Origin: Faecalicoccus sp.
GTDB taxonomy: Bacteria > Bacillota_I > Bacilli_A > Erysipelotrichales > Erysipelotrichaceae
NCBI GenBank assembly: GCA_017941505.1
Contig: JAGAWH010000185.1
Location: 1 to 53,564 of the forward strand
Direction: 5' to 3'
DNA length: 53,564 bases
This document shows, piece after piece, positions 46,901-53,529 of the stretch. The notes under the pieces were generated by a model. It was not told the DNA's origin. It did not search any database and saw nothing but the letters and a program-made list of their open reading frames with translations. Positions within the stretch are counted from its first letter, which is position 1. Every line of letters begins with the position of its first letter. The position numbers and the translations under genes are program-made.

Positions 46901-48303
46901 AGGCTTTGAAAGCTGATGAAAAGACAAAAGAAGGTGTCCTTCAAAGCGTATGCCAAACCATTACGGATTGCGGTTATCAATGCATTCCGATGGTCGGACA
47001 CTCTGATTTCCATGTGGATATTGCGGTAGTTGACCCATATGACCCAACTAAATATATGATGGGTATTCTATTGGATGGAGAAGGTTATCGTCAGACAAAG
47101 AACACCAGAGATAGAGAGGTAGCTCAAATTGGTGTCTTAAAAAATCTTGGCTGGACAATCTACAGGATTTGGACAATTGACTGGTGGGATAATAGGGACC
47201 GTGAATTGAAAAAGCTGGAATCTCTTTTGGAGCAATCAAAAATTAAGTCACAAAAGCAGTTTGAAGCGAATGAAAAGAAACGGAAGGCTTCCGAAAAACA
47301 TCAAAAGGATGAACAGGCTCTAAAAGAAGAACTTGAGAAACAGGCAGCAGAAATCATGGCTGAAAGTGAAGATACAGAAGATATTCAAGTTGAAGAAGCT
47401 GTATTAACATCTCCTGAAGTTCAAAGTGAAGAAATACAGATGCCACAGATTCCGGAAGAATCGGAAACACAGGATATATCTGAAGACGAAAGTGATGTAG
47501 CGCAAACAGAAGATATTCCGCAGATTGAAATACCGGAACCTGTTAAGTCCATGCCGATTGTTGATCAGAAGGAAGATGTTTCGGAAAACAGTGATGGTGC
47601 ATCTAAACAAGTGATTGAAAAAGAGATTTCTTCAACAGAAGAGATACCACAGATATTTGAAGTAGATCCGTTAGTAGATGAAGCTGTGTCATCGGATGAT
47701 TCATCGGTAGAAGATATTCACCAAGAACCTGAAGAAAGTCAACCGATAGAAATCGTTCCGGTACCATACGTATTTGCTCCGGAATCGGCTGTTAAATTGA
47801 GCTTGGATGAATATATTTCAACAAGCCACAGACAGGAAATCGGACAGAGAGCATTAGAAATCGCTCAGGCTGAGGCACCGATTCTCAAAGATATTCTGAT
47901 TAGAAAGGTAATGACTTCTTTTGGCATAAATAAGAGCAATTCAGCATTAGAAGCTACAGAGAAAGCGATTAAATCTGTGAAGATAAAATCTCAAAAGCAG
48001 AAAGGTATGGTTTTCTGTTGGGCACCGGATCAAGATCCAAAAGCGTATTATGGCTTGCGTATCAGTAATGAAAGATCGGGTAATGAGATTTGTCCGCAGG
48101 AAATGCGTAATGCAGCTATTTATGCTCTAAAGACCAAAGGCGAGTTAACTAAAGATGATTTGGTTAAAGAAATGTCCAGAGTGTTTGGTTACAAACGTTT
48201 AGGGCCAAAACTGGAAGCAGCACTATTAACAGGTGTTCAATATGCCAGATCTACAAAGGCGATCGCATCAGCTCCTGCAGGTAAGTATAAGCTGCCGGAG
48301 TAA
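40924..48303 (+). CDS. DUF4011 / SF1 helicase / Vsr-like nuclease defence protein (Hhe-like)
   Basis: 2459 residues, one gene. In order: an unrecognised N-terminal region with TPR-free alpha/beta sequence (1-550); a transglutaminase-like segment with C606 (GTCMDM) and H in RGHIYAG; DUF4011 (about 755-1000, WESKLLDLSNRN); a superfamily 1 helicase with Walker A HGPPGTGKSQ (1096-1105), DEASQ at 1715-1719, GDPKQMPP, WHYRS, QGDERD and NVAFSRAR (to about 1950); a Vsr/DUF559-like nuclease (about 1985-2085, HVDIAVVD, LDGEGYRQT, RDRE); an acidic low-complexity linker (about 2095-2300); and a C-terminal DUF3320-like domain. This order matches the single-gene antiviral system called Hhe, as I recall it. 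It stands directly upstream of a type I restriction-modification locus. Confidence 0.9.
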   Translation: MNYLETGFRPFYHNYCALELNDALRTKVRDCPDAEKASHVIVYGYIDPKRGLMLEVLGCGKQGKLFFNYAQAYSGKSVALSISSVASVPFESLKTLPAKLEKDYEAKVAKLRKYDASKEVEESRKFEFLDGNRHSVFPDRIEVVFSLPGFEDEKGWVNITGLKEKTIVGELLTQPKQNFKVNKGDTVEFAGRHEDDGTSTWLVDLSNWTLAKEDLEDGSFFKGILNDYIKDKNEDTFLFVLLILRSTEVYVPCKVEQNEHTEKILKKLKEGTAFENLSDEEKEQLKSQIRVDVLISDKNEKAFPVFSSKDQIEKDVLNTVQAIKMPFMDAFELASKSDVDGLMINGYTQKVFIEKKLFERLSNIRSVFDKSGQQPVHLIDLKPTIESTGQGMTIRVGGVDIFNYALYQNNVSPIHGIQLQNDTGNDFEGLHLHIYSDSDIIREYDVLLPGIPSGKPINLEDPQLMINGKALADLTESVMVTVTIELCKENEVVCGCSSQMQILAYDQWQGSRSYRDLLPAFVLPNHPLIPVLMRETSERLRKWKKPTSLEGYQMGDPNRVRDLAAAAYAVIQKKNITYAEPPASFSVPGQRIRTPESVLEQHLGTCMDMTLLYTACLEAIGLHPLLVLMRGHIYAGVWLRERTPEEIRRANVVIDDPEELIKRIGNRADELTFIECTAMCSDQKVNFEEAEIMAKAHNLADIRSFDYAIDVYIARLYGIKPIPSRTRDAGNYQVDVKDLKESGITVAPTNLDISISQPQSDAPKKVLTKKDLWESKLLDLSNRNMLLNLSLKTSIMPIMSSHIDELEDALADGHEFHLLSVPEWIAQLSFTATDEYGRESKPIHWLSYEIEHRGVFELTNWPAGRDFDFNEKFRQEFRNHRLYTYSHPKQLDKELTSIYRSARSAQQENGVSSLYLAIGLLRWYTGEDSQLPCYAPLILLPIEIIRKSAHQGYALHARDEEPHFNTTLLEMLKQNYNLDIHGLDPLPADEHGIDIKKTFSIVRGALYKLKGWDVVETCVIGNFSFAQFAMWNDIHTAGNKLNNSKIVRSLMEGHVAWDTTIPEHPDTEYTYLPIPVDDTQLQAIKKAARGSTFVLHGPPGTGKSQTITGMIANLMANGKNVLFVAEKMAALTVVQKRLAALGIEDFCLELHSNKANKKQVLSQLEKVLSIKKPAKKTDYAELLERTTAEKEKLDNYARHLHDVKRSGYSLRNLIDLYETVRNEKSMIHFDPYEAGKITKEQIVRHPGFIGQLTAAGHGIEDIKESRLKEIGLTSFNAEIRTTLYKLLKQYDTDLSNIQVTSKKAASLLKVENPTEKQDFTQLYQLIELFFRQKNNKSVPLEVLKNNQSAVLSYFAEAKDFQTQERNLLRLWRSEFLSMDISSFLTKYDVAGKKLFGRANAINAIVAEIQRYSLQPITYEMIPKLLEVVMSYQRRKNRIYDMYNALTPAAKSLMKQYHTRMDYLAAMDEAREYRRKLSAFPGGVQAVEALQKNKEAVKCFSDYIQQYLKVLETESLFNKTLSRRKSDQKSNWIEEEKSLCKYLQEHVTSLKNWAIYNQIRRKCVDAGLLPVVEAFENGMDQNELIPAYKKGLYYALINEIIITDDVLSSFSGVTFNEAVEQFKRMDDALLEKTKKEIYYRLAMQLPSASDSPEIGKELNLLRKAISSNARGMTIRTLFERIPHILQQLCPCMLMSPNSVAQYLAQENDMFDVVIFDEASQLPTCKAIGALFRATDAVIVGDPKQMPPTSFFAGSGPNVDDLALADLDSILDDALALGIPSQYLQWHYRSMHESLIAFSNNRFYDNKMYTFPSANDRERHVTSVHVDGTYKNGINLKEAEAVVAEIVRRYSDPALKKQSIGVVTFNVKQQALIEDLLAKQFMKNTGLDVWANTGEDSLFVKNLENVQGDERDVILFSIGYGPDEKGRISMNFGPINRSGGQKRLNVAFSRARITMTIFSSIYSTDIRVTENSPEGLRAFKEFLRYAEGHELYSDEALKADEKTKEGVLQSVCQTITDCGYQCIPMVGHSDFHVDIAVVDPYDPTKYMMGILLDGEGYRQTKNTRDREVAQIGVLKNLGWTIYRIWTIDWWDNRDRELKKLESLLEQSKIKSQKQFEANEKKRKASEKHQKDEQALKEELEKQAAEIMAESEDTEDIQVEEAVLTSPEVQSEEIQMPQIPEESETQDISEDESDVAQTEDIPQIEIPEPVKSMPIVDQKEDVSENSDGASKQVIEKEISSTEEIPQIFEVDPLVDEAVSSDDSSVEDIHQEPEESQPIEIVPVPYVFAPESAVKLSLDEYISTSHRQEIGQRALEIAQAEAPILKDILIRKVMTSFGINKSNSALEATEKAIKSVKIKSQKQKGMVFCWAPDQDPKAYYGLRISNERSGNEICPQEMRNAAIYALKTKGELTKDDLVKEMSRVFGYKRLGPKLEAALLTGVQYARSTKAIASAPAGKYKLPE

Positions 48304-48325
48304 AAAAAGTAATATTAATGAAATG

Positions 48326-48347
48326 AGCCGATTATAATCGGCTTTTC
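48326..48347 (+). terminator. Intrinsic terminator of the DUF4011 gene
   Basis: AGCCGATTATAATCGGCT is a continuous palindrome (48326-48343), followed by TTTTC. The rest of the 229-bp gap holds a TATAAT at about 48404-48409, the probable -10 of the hsdM operon. Confidence 0.75.
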
Positions 48348-48532
48348 ATATTTGTTGATTATAGTGCTATAAAGCTCTATTTCTTACATATCAAATTTCT
48401 TGTATAATATACTATGTCGACAATACTTATCACAAAGAAATAACTATTGACAATAATACTGATAAAAAAAACAAAGCTGAAAGAATTGTTAGATAGTGGA
48501 ATCAACTTACATAGTTTTAAGGAGGGAATAAT

Positions 48533-50035
48533 ATGCCACAAAATAATGCGAATGTTGGATTTGAAAAACAAATCTGGGATGCTGCCTGTGTCTTATGGGG
48601 ACACATTCCGGCAGCAGAATATAGAAAGGTTATTATTGGGCTTATCTTTTTGAAGTATGTTTCAACAGCTTTTGACCGACGGTATAAGGTTTTAGTTGAA
48701 GAGGGGGAAGGATTTGAAGATGACCCAGACGCATATGCAGAAGAAAATGTATTCTTCGTTCCAAAAGAAGCAAGATGGGACACTATCGCTTCTAATGCCC
48801 ATACTCCAGAAATTGGAACCGTTATAGATAAAGCCATGATAGCCATTGAGCAAGACAATCCCAAACTAAAAAATGTTTTGCCTAAAAATTATGCAAATCC
48901 GGACTTGGATAAAACTGTTCTTGGTGATGTTGTAGATATCTTTACAAATATGGATATGGATGATACGGATGAAAGCAAAGACCTTCTGGGAAGAACTTAT
49001 GAATACTGCATTATGATGTTTGCATCTAAAGAAGGTGCAGGCGGAGGAGAATTCTATACTCCTTCAAGCGTTGTTAAGACATTGGTATCGGTTTTAAAAC
49101 CATTTGATAACTGTCGAGTATATGATCCATGCTGTGGTTCTGGAGGTATGTTTGTACAGAGTGCACGATTTGTGCAGGCTCATTCCGGAAAGCGCGGAAC
49201 TGTTGCGGTATATGGACAGGAAGCCAATGCAGATACTTGGAAAATGGCAAAGATGAACATGGCTATCCGAGGTATTGATGCAGATTTTGGTCCATATCAG
49301 GCGGATACTTTCTCCAATGACCTTCATCCACATTTAAAGGCTGATTTCATCTTAGCGAATCCACCATTTAACTATCATCCTTGGGGACAGGAAAAATTGA
49401 CTGAAGATTTAAGATGGAAGTATGGTCTTCCTCCTGCCGGCAATGCCAACTACGCATGGATTCAGCATATGATTTATCACCTTGCGCCTAATGGGAAAAT
49501 TGGTCTTGTATTAGCCAACGGTGCATTATCTACACAGACTTCAGGCGAAGGTGAAATAAGAAAGAAAATTATAGAAGATGATCTTGTAGAAGGTATTGTT
49601 GCATTACCTACACAATTGTTTTATAGCGTTACGATTCCTGTAACGTTATGGTTTATTACTAAGAATAAAAAACAAAAAGGAAAAACTCTGTTTATCGACG
49701 CCCGAAAAATGGGACATATGGTGGACCGTAAGCATCGTGATTTTGATGATGAGGATATCCAAAAGATTGCAGACACATTTGAAGCATTCCAGAATGGTAC
49801 ATTGGAAGATGTAAAAGGTTTCTGTGCAGTAGCTACTTTAGAAGATATTGCCAAACAGGACTATATCCTCACTCCTGGTAGATATGTCGGTATTGAAGAG
49901 CAGGAAGATGACGGAGAACCTTTTGAAGAGAAGATGGCAAGATTAACTTCAGAACTGTCTGACATGTTTAAAAAATCTCATGAATTAGAAGATGAGATTC
50001 GTAAAAAACTGGGGGCTATAGGATATGAAGTGTAA
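48533..50035 (+). CDS. hsdM: Type I restriction-modification DNA methyltransferase subunit
   Basis: 500 residues. N-terminal helical domain (GFEKQIWDAACVLWGHI...), then an N6-adenine methylase with SAM site DPCCGSGGMF and catalytic NPPF (ILANPPFNY), and a C-terminal coiled region for HsdS contact. Methylates adenines in the target chosen by HsdS. Ribosome site AAGGAGGG; its stop overlaps hsdS by 11 bp, so M and S are translationally coupled. No restriction subunit hsdR occurs in the window. Confidence 0.95.
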   Translation: MPQNNANVGFEKQIWDAACVLWGHIPAAEYRKVIIGLIFLKYVSTAFDRRYKVLVEEGEGFEDDPDAYAEENVFFVPKEARWDTIASNAHTPEIGTVIDKAMIAIEQDNPKLKNVLPKNYANPDLDKTVLGDVVDIFTNMDMDDTDESKDLLGRTYEYCIMMFASKEGAGGGEFYTPSSVVKTLVSVLKPFDNCRVYDPCCGSGGMFVQSARFVQAHSGKRGTVAVYGQEANADTWKMAKMNMAIRGIDADFGPYQADTFSNDLHPHLKADFILANPPFNYHPWGQEKLTEDLRWKYGLPPAGNANYAWIQHMIYHLAPNGKIGLVLANGALSTQTSGEGEIRKKIIEDDLVEGIVALPTQLFYSVTIPVTLWFITKNKKQKGKTLFIDARKMGHMVDRKHRDFDDEDIQKIADTFEAFQNGTLEDVKGFCAVATLEDIAKQDYILTPGRYVGIEEQEDDGEPFEEKMARLTSELSDMFKKSHELEDEIRKKLGAIGYEV

Positions 50036-51245
50036 ACTCTCAGAAATTATGGATTTAATTACTGGCGGAACTCCTAAGACACGTATAGCAGAGTATTGGG
50101 GTGGAGAAATCCCATGGTTGTCCGTAAAAGATTTTAACAATGATTATCGATATGTTTATGAAACAGAGAAAACAATTACTAAAAAAGGACTTGAAAATAG
50201 CTCGACCAAATTGCTTGAATTTGGGGATACAATTATATCTGCACGAGGTACAGTTGGCGAATTGGCTATGATTCCTTTTCCAATGGCTTTTAACCAGTCT
50301 TGTTACGGGTTAAGAGCGAAACGGCACATTGTAGATCCCACATTTATGTATTATCTTGTTAAAAATAAAGTTAAAGAACTGAAACAATATACCCAAGGTT
50401 CGGTTTTTGATACGATAACAAAGTATACTTTTGATGGAATTGAAGTAAAAATTCCTAAAATGGAAAACCAACTTATAATAGCTAAGTTTTTAAGCAATAT
50501 AGACGATAAAATTGAACTTAATTCAAGAATAAACAAGAATTTAGCAGAGCAAATCTCAGCTCTGTCCAATAGTTGGCTTACGGATTATGAACCATTTGGA
50601 GGTGTCCTGCCAAATGACTGGGCAATGACCTCTTTATCTAAGATTGCTACATTTACCAGTGGCTATTCATACAAAGGTAGCGAACTTCAAACATCTGATG
50701 TTGCAATGGCTACAATCAAAAATTTCAATCGTAAAGGCGGTTTCAAACTTGATGGATTCAAGGAAATAATTCCATCGTCAAAGTTGAAAAAAAATCAACA
50801 TGCAGAACTATTTGATACGTTAGTCGCTCATACAGACCTGACTCAAAACGCAGAGGTCATTGGCAACGCTGAACCTATACTTAGTTATGCTGGTTATTCA
50901 GACATTGTTTTTTCAATGGATGTAGTTAAGGTGCTTCCAGCAAGGCCTGAGATATCTAAGTTCCTTATTGCTGCGTTGCTCAAAGACAAGAAATTTAAAG
51001 ATCACTGTCTCGGTTATGTTAACGGAACGACCGTACTACATTTAAGCAAAAAGGCATTACCTGAATATCATTTGATGTTACCGAATGATTTATCTGTACT
51101 CAAGCCATTGGATGATGCTGTTGGTGCAATGTATATACAGATGGCACATTACATTGATGAATCAGTTAAACTGGCCGCTCTTCGTGATGAGTTGCTACCT
51201 AAGCTGATGTCCGAAGAGATTGAGGTCGCTGATTTAAGTATATAA
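50025..51245 (+). CDS. hsdS: Type I specificity subunit, expressed cassette (ON orientation)
   Basis: 406 residues. Target recognition domain 1 (about 1-155), central conserved helix with INKNLAEQ (169-176), target recognition domain 2 (about 190-365) and C-terminal conserved helix ending ELLPKLMSEEIEVADLSI. Recombination core A (50530-50543) codes for N170-L173; core B (51243-51256) begins with the stop codon TAA. Flipping A-B would replace the second half by INKNLYT and a stop. The second domain can therefore be removed or exchanged without scarring the reading frame. Confidence 0.95.
   Translation: MKCKLSEIMDLITGGTPKTRIAEYWGGEIPWLSVKDFNNDYRYVYETEKTITKKGLENSSTKLLEFGDTIISARGTVGELAMIPFPMAFNQSCYGLRAKRHIVDPTFMYYLVKNKVKELKQYTQGSVFDTITKYTFDGIEVKIPKMENQLIIAKFLSNIDDKIELNSRINKNLAEQISALSNSWLTDYEPFGGVLPNDWAMTSLSKIATFTSGYSYKGSELQTSDVAMATIKNFNRKGGFKLDGFKEIIPSSKLKKNQHAELFDTLVAHTDLTQNAEVIGNAEPILSYAGYSDIVFSMDVVKVLPARPEISKFLIAALLKDKKFKDHCLGYVNGTTVLHLSKKALPEYHLMLPNDLSVLKPLDDAVGAMYIQMAHYIDESVKLAALRDELLPKLMSEEIEVADLSI
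50530..50543 (+). repeat. Recombination core site A
   Basis: TAAACAAGAATTTA inside hsdS. The 25 bp 50530-50554 recur inverted at 53435-53459 (site D flank), that is, the 5' ends of the two exchangeable halves match. Confidence 0.85.
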
Positions 51246-51256
51246 ATTCTTGTTTA
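51243..51256 (-). repeat. Recombination core site B
   Basis: TAAATTCTTGTTTA, the reverse complement of the core, starting with the hsdS stop codon. Its flank toward hsdS (ATATACTTAAATC read on the minus strand) matches the flank of site C (ATATGCTTAAATC) but for one base. Confidence 0.85.
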
Positions 51257-51361
51257 AAATAGTAAGATAGCGAAAATGTACATCATTTGTTATTGTTCTC
51301 TATAAATAACAATATGGAGAATCAATATGAAAAAACAAATTATTAATGAAGTGTTACAAAA
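51243..51361 (+). repeat. 119-bp direct repeat, copy 1
   Basis: Identical to 53446-53564. Contains core B, the leader of the recombinase gene and its first 35 bases. Arms TTGTTATT (51287-51294) and AATAACAA (51305-51312) form an inverted repeat just before the ribosome site. Confidence 0.95.
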
Positions 51362-52304
51362 AATGCTGTCCGAACTAAATAATGGCCAACTTAATCAATT
51401 AAAAAATGCAATGGATTGTGTCCTAACAAAATATGATATTTTTGATGAATTAGGCACTCAATCCAGCATTGAATTACAAAGTAAGTTTTTAGAAGCGAAA
51501 AAAATTGAGGGATGCTCTGATAAAACTATCAATTATTATAAAAAAACTATTTCTGATATGCTGCTTGCAGTAGATAAAGAAGTTTTAAATATCACAACAG
51601 AGGATCTAAGAAAATATTTGACAGAATATCAGACAAATAAAAAGATCAGTAAAGTAACAGTAGACAATATAAGAAGAATACTTTCCAGTTTCTTTTCATG
51701 GCTTGAAGATGAAGATTATATATTAAAAAGCCCAGTCAGAAGAATTCATAAAGTAAAAACTAACTTGATTGTTAAGGATACATACAGTGATGAAGAATTA
51801 GAGCAGATGAGAGATTCTTGTGATGAACTTAGAGACCTTGCAATGATTGACATGCTTGCATCAACCGGAATGCGTGTCGGCGAAATGGTTTTATTAAATA
51901 GAAACGATATAGACTTTAATGAGAGAGAATGTGTTGTATTCGGTAAAGGAAATAAGCAAAGAATTGTCTATTTTGATGCCAGGACAAAAATTCATCTTAA
52001 AAATTATTTAAATAGTAGAGCAGATAGTAATGAGGCATTATTTGTTTCATTGAGATCCCCGTTTACAAGATTAACTATTGGAGGAGTCGAGTCCAGGATT
52101 AGAGCAATTGGTAAAAAAGTAGGATTGAAAAAGGTATATCCACATAAATTTAGACGAACACTGGCTACAGTTGCGATTGATAAGGGAATGCCTATAGAGC
52201 AATTGCAACGATTATTGGGACATAAGAGAATTGATACAACATTGCAGTATGCAATGGTTAAACAGAGTAATGTAAAGAATGCTCATAGAAAGTATATTGG
52301 GTAA
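51327..52304 (+). CDS. Tyrosine recombinase, predicted hsdS invertase
   Basis: 325 residues. Core-binding SAM-like domain (about 48-145) and catalytic domain with R183 (TGMRVGE), K208, H273 and R276 (HKFRR), H299 (LLGHKRIDTT) and nucleophile Y308. All catalytic residues are present. It is XerC/D-like in size, of the kind found inside phase-variable type I loci (PsrA/CreX in streptococci). It sits between the two hsdS cassettes and 5 bp before the second 5' half gene, so it is the obvious enzyme for recombination at cores A-D. Ribosome site GGAG. Confidence 0.93.
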   Translation: MKKQIINEVLQKMLSELNNGQLNQLKNAMDCVLTKYDIFDELGTQSSIELQSKFLEAKKIEGCSDKTINYYKKTISDMLLAVDKEVLNITTEDLRKYLTEYQTNKKISKVTVDNIRRILSSFFSWLEDEDYILKSPVRRIHKVKTNLIVKDTYSDEELEQMRDSCDELRDLAMIDMLASTGMRVGEMVLLNRNDIDFNERECVVFGKGNKQRIVYFDARTKIHLKNYLNSRADSNEALFVSLRSPFTRLTIGGVESRIRAIGKKVGLKKVYPHKFRRTLATVAIDKGMPIEQLQRLLGHKRIDTTLQYAMVKQSNVKNAHRKYIG

Positions 52305-52308
52305 TAGT

Positions 52309-52836
52309 ATGAAGTATCGGATGGAAAATGTAGTTGATATTATTGATTATCGAGGAAAAACCCCGAAAAAGTCAGATTCTGGGATTGAAACATTGAGTGC
52401 TAAATCAGTCAAGAATGGTTATATTGATTATTCTGAATGCTATAAAATATCAACAGAGGAATATAAAAAGTTTATGACCAGAGGGTTCCCAAAAAAAGGT
52501 GACATTTTAATGACAACAGAAGCTCCTCTTGGTGTTACTGCTATTTTAGACAGAAACAATATTGCTGTCGCACAAAGACTGCTAACATTAAGAGGCAAAG
52601 AGGGACTATTAGATAACCAGTTTTTATATTATTGGCTTAGATCGCCAATTGGGCAATATAGCCTCAAGGCACGAGAAACAGGTACAACTGTAACCGGTAT
52701 TAAACAAGCTGAGTTCAGAAAAATAGAAATTGATATTCCATCTATTGAAGTGCAAAAAAAAAGAGTTTCGATTTTGAAAAGCATAGATAAAAAAATCGGT
52801 CTAAATGAGAAAATAAACAAGAATTTATATGCTTAA
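52309..52836 (+). CDS. Half-length type I specificity subunit (5' half, OFF orientation)
   Basis: 175 residues: one target recognition domain (about 1-155) and the start of the central helix, ending INKNLYA and stop right behind core C (52814-52827). The start at 52309 is chosen because MKYRMENVVDI aligns with the first residues of HsdS (MKCKLSEIMDL) and follows the recombinase stop by four bases. Inverting segment C-D would fuse it in frame to the reversed half at 52825-53459, giving a second full HsdS. Half subunits of this size can dimerise into a working S unit in some type I systems. Confidence 0.88.
   Translation: MKYRMENVVDIIDYRGKTPKKSDSGIETLSAKSVKNGYIDYSECYKISTEEYKKFMTRGFPKKGDILMTTEAPLGVTAILDRNNIAVAQRLLTLRGKEGLLDNQFLYYWLRSPIGQYSLKARETGTTVTGIKQAEFRKIEIDIPSIEVQKKRVSILKSIDKKIGLNEKINKNLYA
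52814..52827 (+). repeat. Recombination core site C
   Basis: TAAACAAGAATTTA at the 3' end of the half-length gene; on the minus strand its last bases provide the TAA stop of the inverted 3' half. Confidence 0.85.
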
Positions 52837-53459
52837 ATCGGAGACATCAATCTCTCCAGACATAAGCCGAGGGAGTAAAGTATCTCGTAATGCTACTAAT
52901 CGAATGTTTTCTGCTCGATTACCGGCTATGTGCTCAAGCATAGGTGATATAGATTCATTGTATGCTTCTAAAGATTCCTCTGAAGGTATGACAATAGGAT
53001 AATTCATTATCTGTTGTTTATCCCCTCGCGGCATTTTGGTTCCTTTAGAACCTGCAACCATATAATCAAAAAAGTGATCGACATATAGTGTTCCATAAAG
53101 AAAGGCTGAAAGGTCAGAAGTATTTGGCGAAAAGCATAGAACATCGGTTGAACATCCACATTCAGCAGAAACATACACGATTTTTTTAAAATAAGGTCTG
53201 ATATTAGAGATAAGAATATCTCCTTTGTGGCATCTGGTGGTTTGTGGTATAGATGGAAGACTAGTGGCATCAACAGCTCCGGCCTTATTGGGTTGCATGT
53301 TCTCAGTTGAATAATATGTCGATACTGTAAGCTCAGATACTGGAATTTTTTCGATTGAATATCGACAAATATCCGATAATTTTCCAGTCGGAGTATGAGT
53401 GATAGGGTCAAATTCACTGCAATAGATTGCTTGAATTTGCTCTGCTAAATTCTTGTTTA
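52825..53459 (-). CDS. Silent inverted 3' half of a type I specificity gene (no start codon)
   Basis: Open without a stop from NKNLAEQIQAI at core D through a target recognition domain to CALRD-like helix LVALRDTLLPRLMSGEIDVSDLSI and stop TAA in core C. It begins at exactly the residue where hsdS is cut by core A and lacks its own start, so it is a storage cassette, not a decayed gene. An ATG at 53298 inside it has no ribosome site. The domain differs from that of the expressed hsdS, so exchange would change the DNA target. Confidence 0.88.
53446..53459 (-). repeat. Recombination core site D
   Basis: TAAATTCTTGTTTA; with its flank (53435-53459) an inverted 25-bp match to site A. Confidence 0.85.
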
Positions 53460-53529
53460 AAATAGTAAGATAGCGAAAATGTACATCATTTGTTATTGTT
53501 CTCTATAAATAACAATATGGAGAATCAAT

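Larger units (their letters stand above)
50530..51256. other. Predicted invertible segment A-B carrying target recognition domain 2a
   Basis: Flanked by cores A and B in inverted orientation (727 bp including both). Current orientation gives full-length HsdS; the other gives a half-length HsdS. Confidence 0.75.
52814..53459. other. Predicted invertible segment C-D carrying target recognition domain 2b
   Basis: Flanked by inverted cores C and D (646 bp). Its content is the second half of an hsdS gene lying on the minus strand, so this cassette is in the OFF orientation. Confidence 0.75.

Noticed and set aside
52279..52308. Earlier in-frame ATG for the half-length HsdS
   Set aside because: It lies inside the recombinase gene; the ATG at 52309 matches the first residues of HsdS and follows the recombinase stop.
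52825..53298. Inverted 3' half as an independent gene starting at 53298
   Set aside because: That ATG falls inside the recognition domain, has no ribosome site, and the frame is open and homologous upstream to core D.
53007..53417. Minus-strand open frame of 136 codons in the second cassette
   Set aside because: It is out of frame with the HsdS second half that runs uninterrupted from core D to core C and matches the family end to end.
50530..53459. Exchange of hsdS halves by ordinary homologous recombination
   Set aside because: Outside the 14-25 bp sites the second halves and their conserved C-termini are diverged, and a dedicated recombinase is present, so site-specific recombination is the better explanation.
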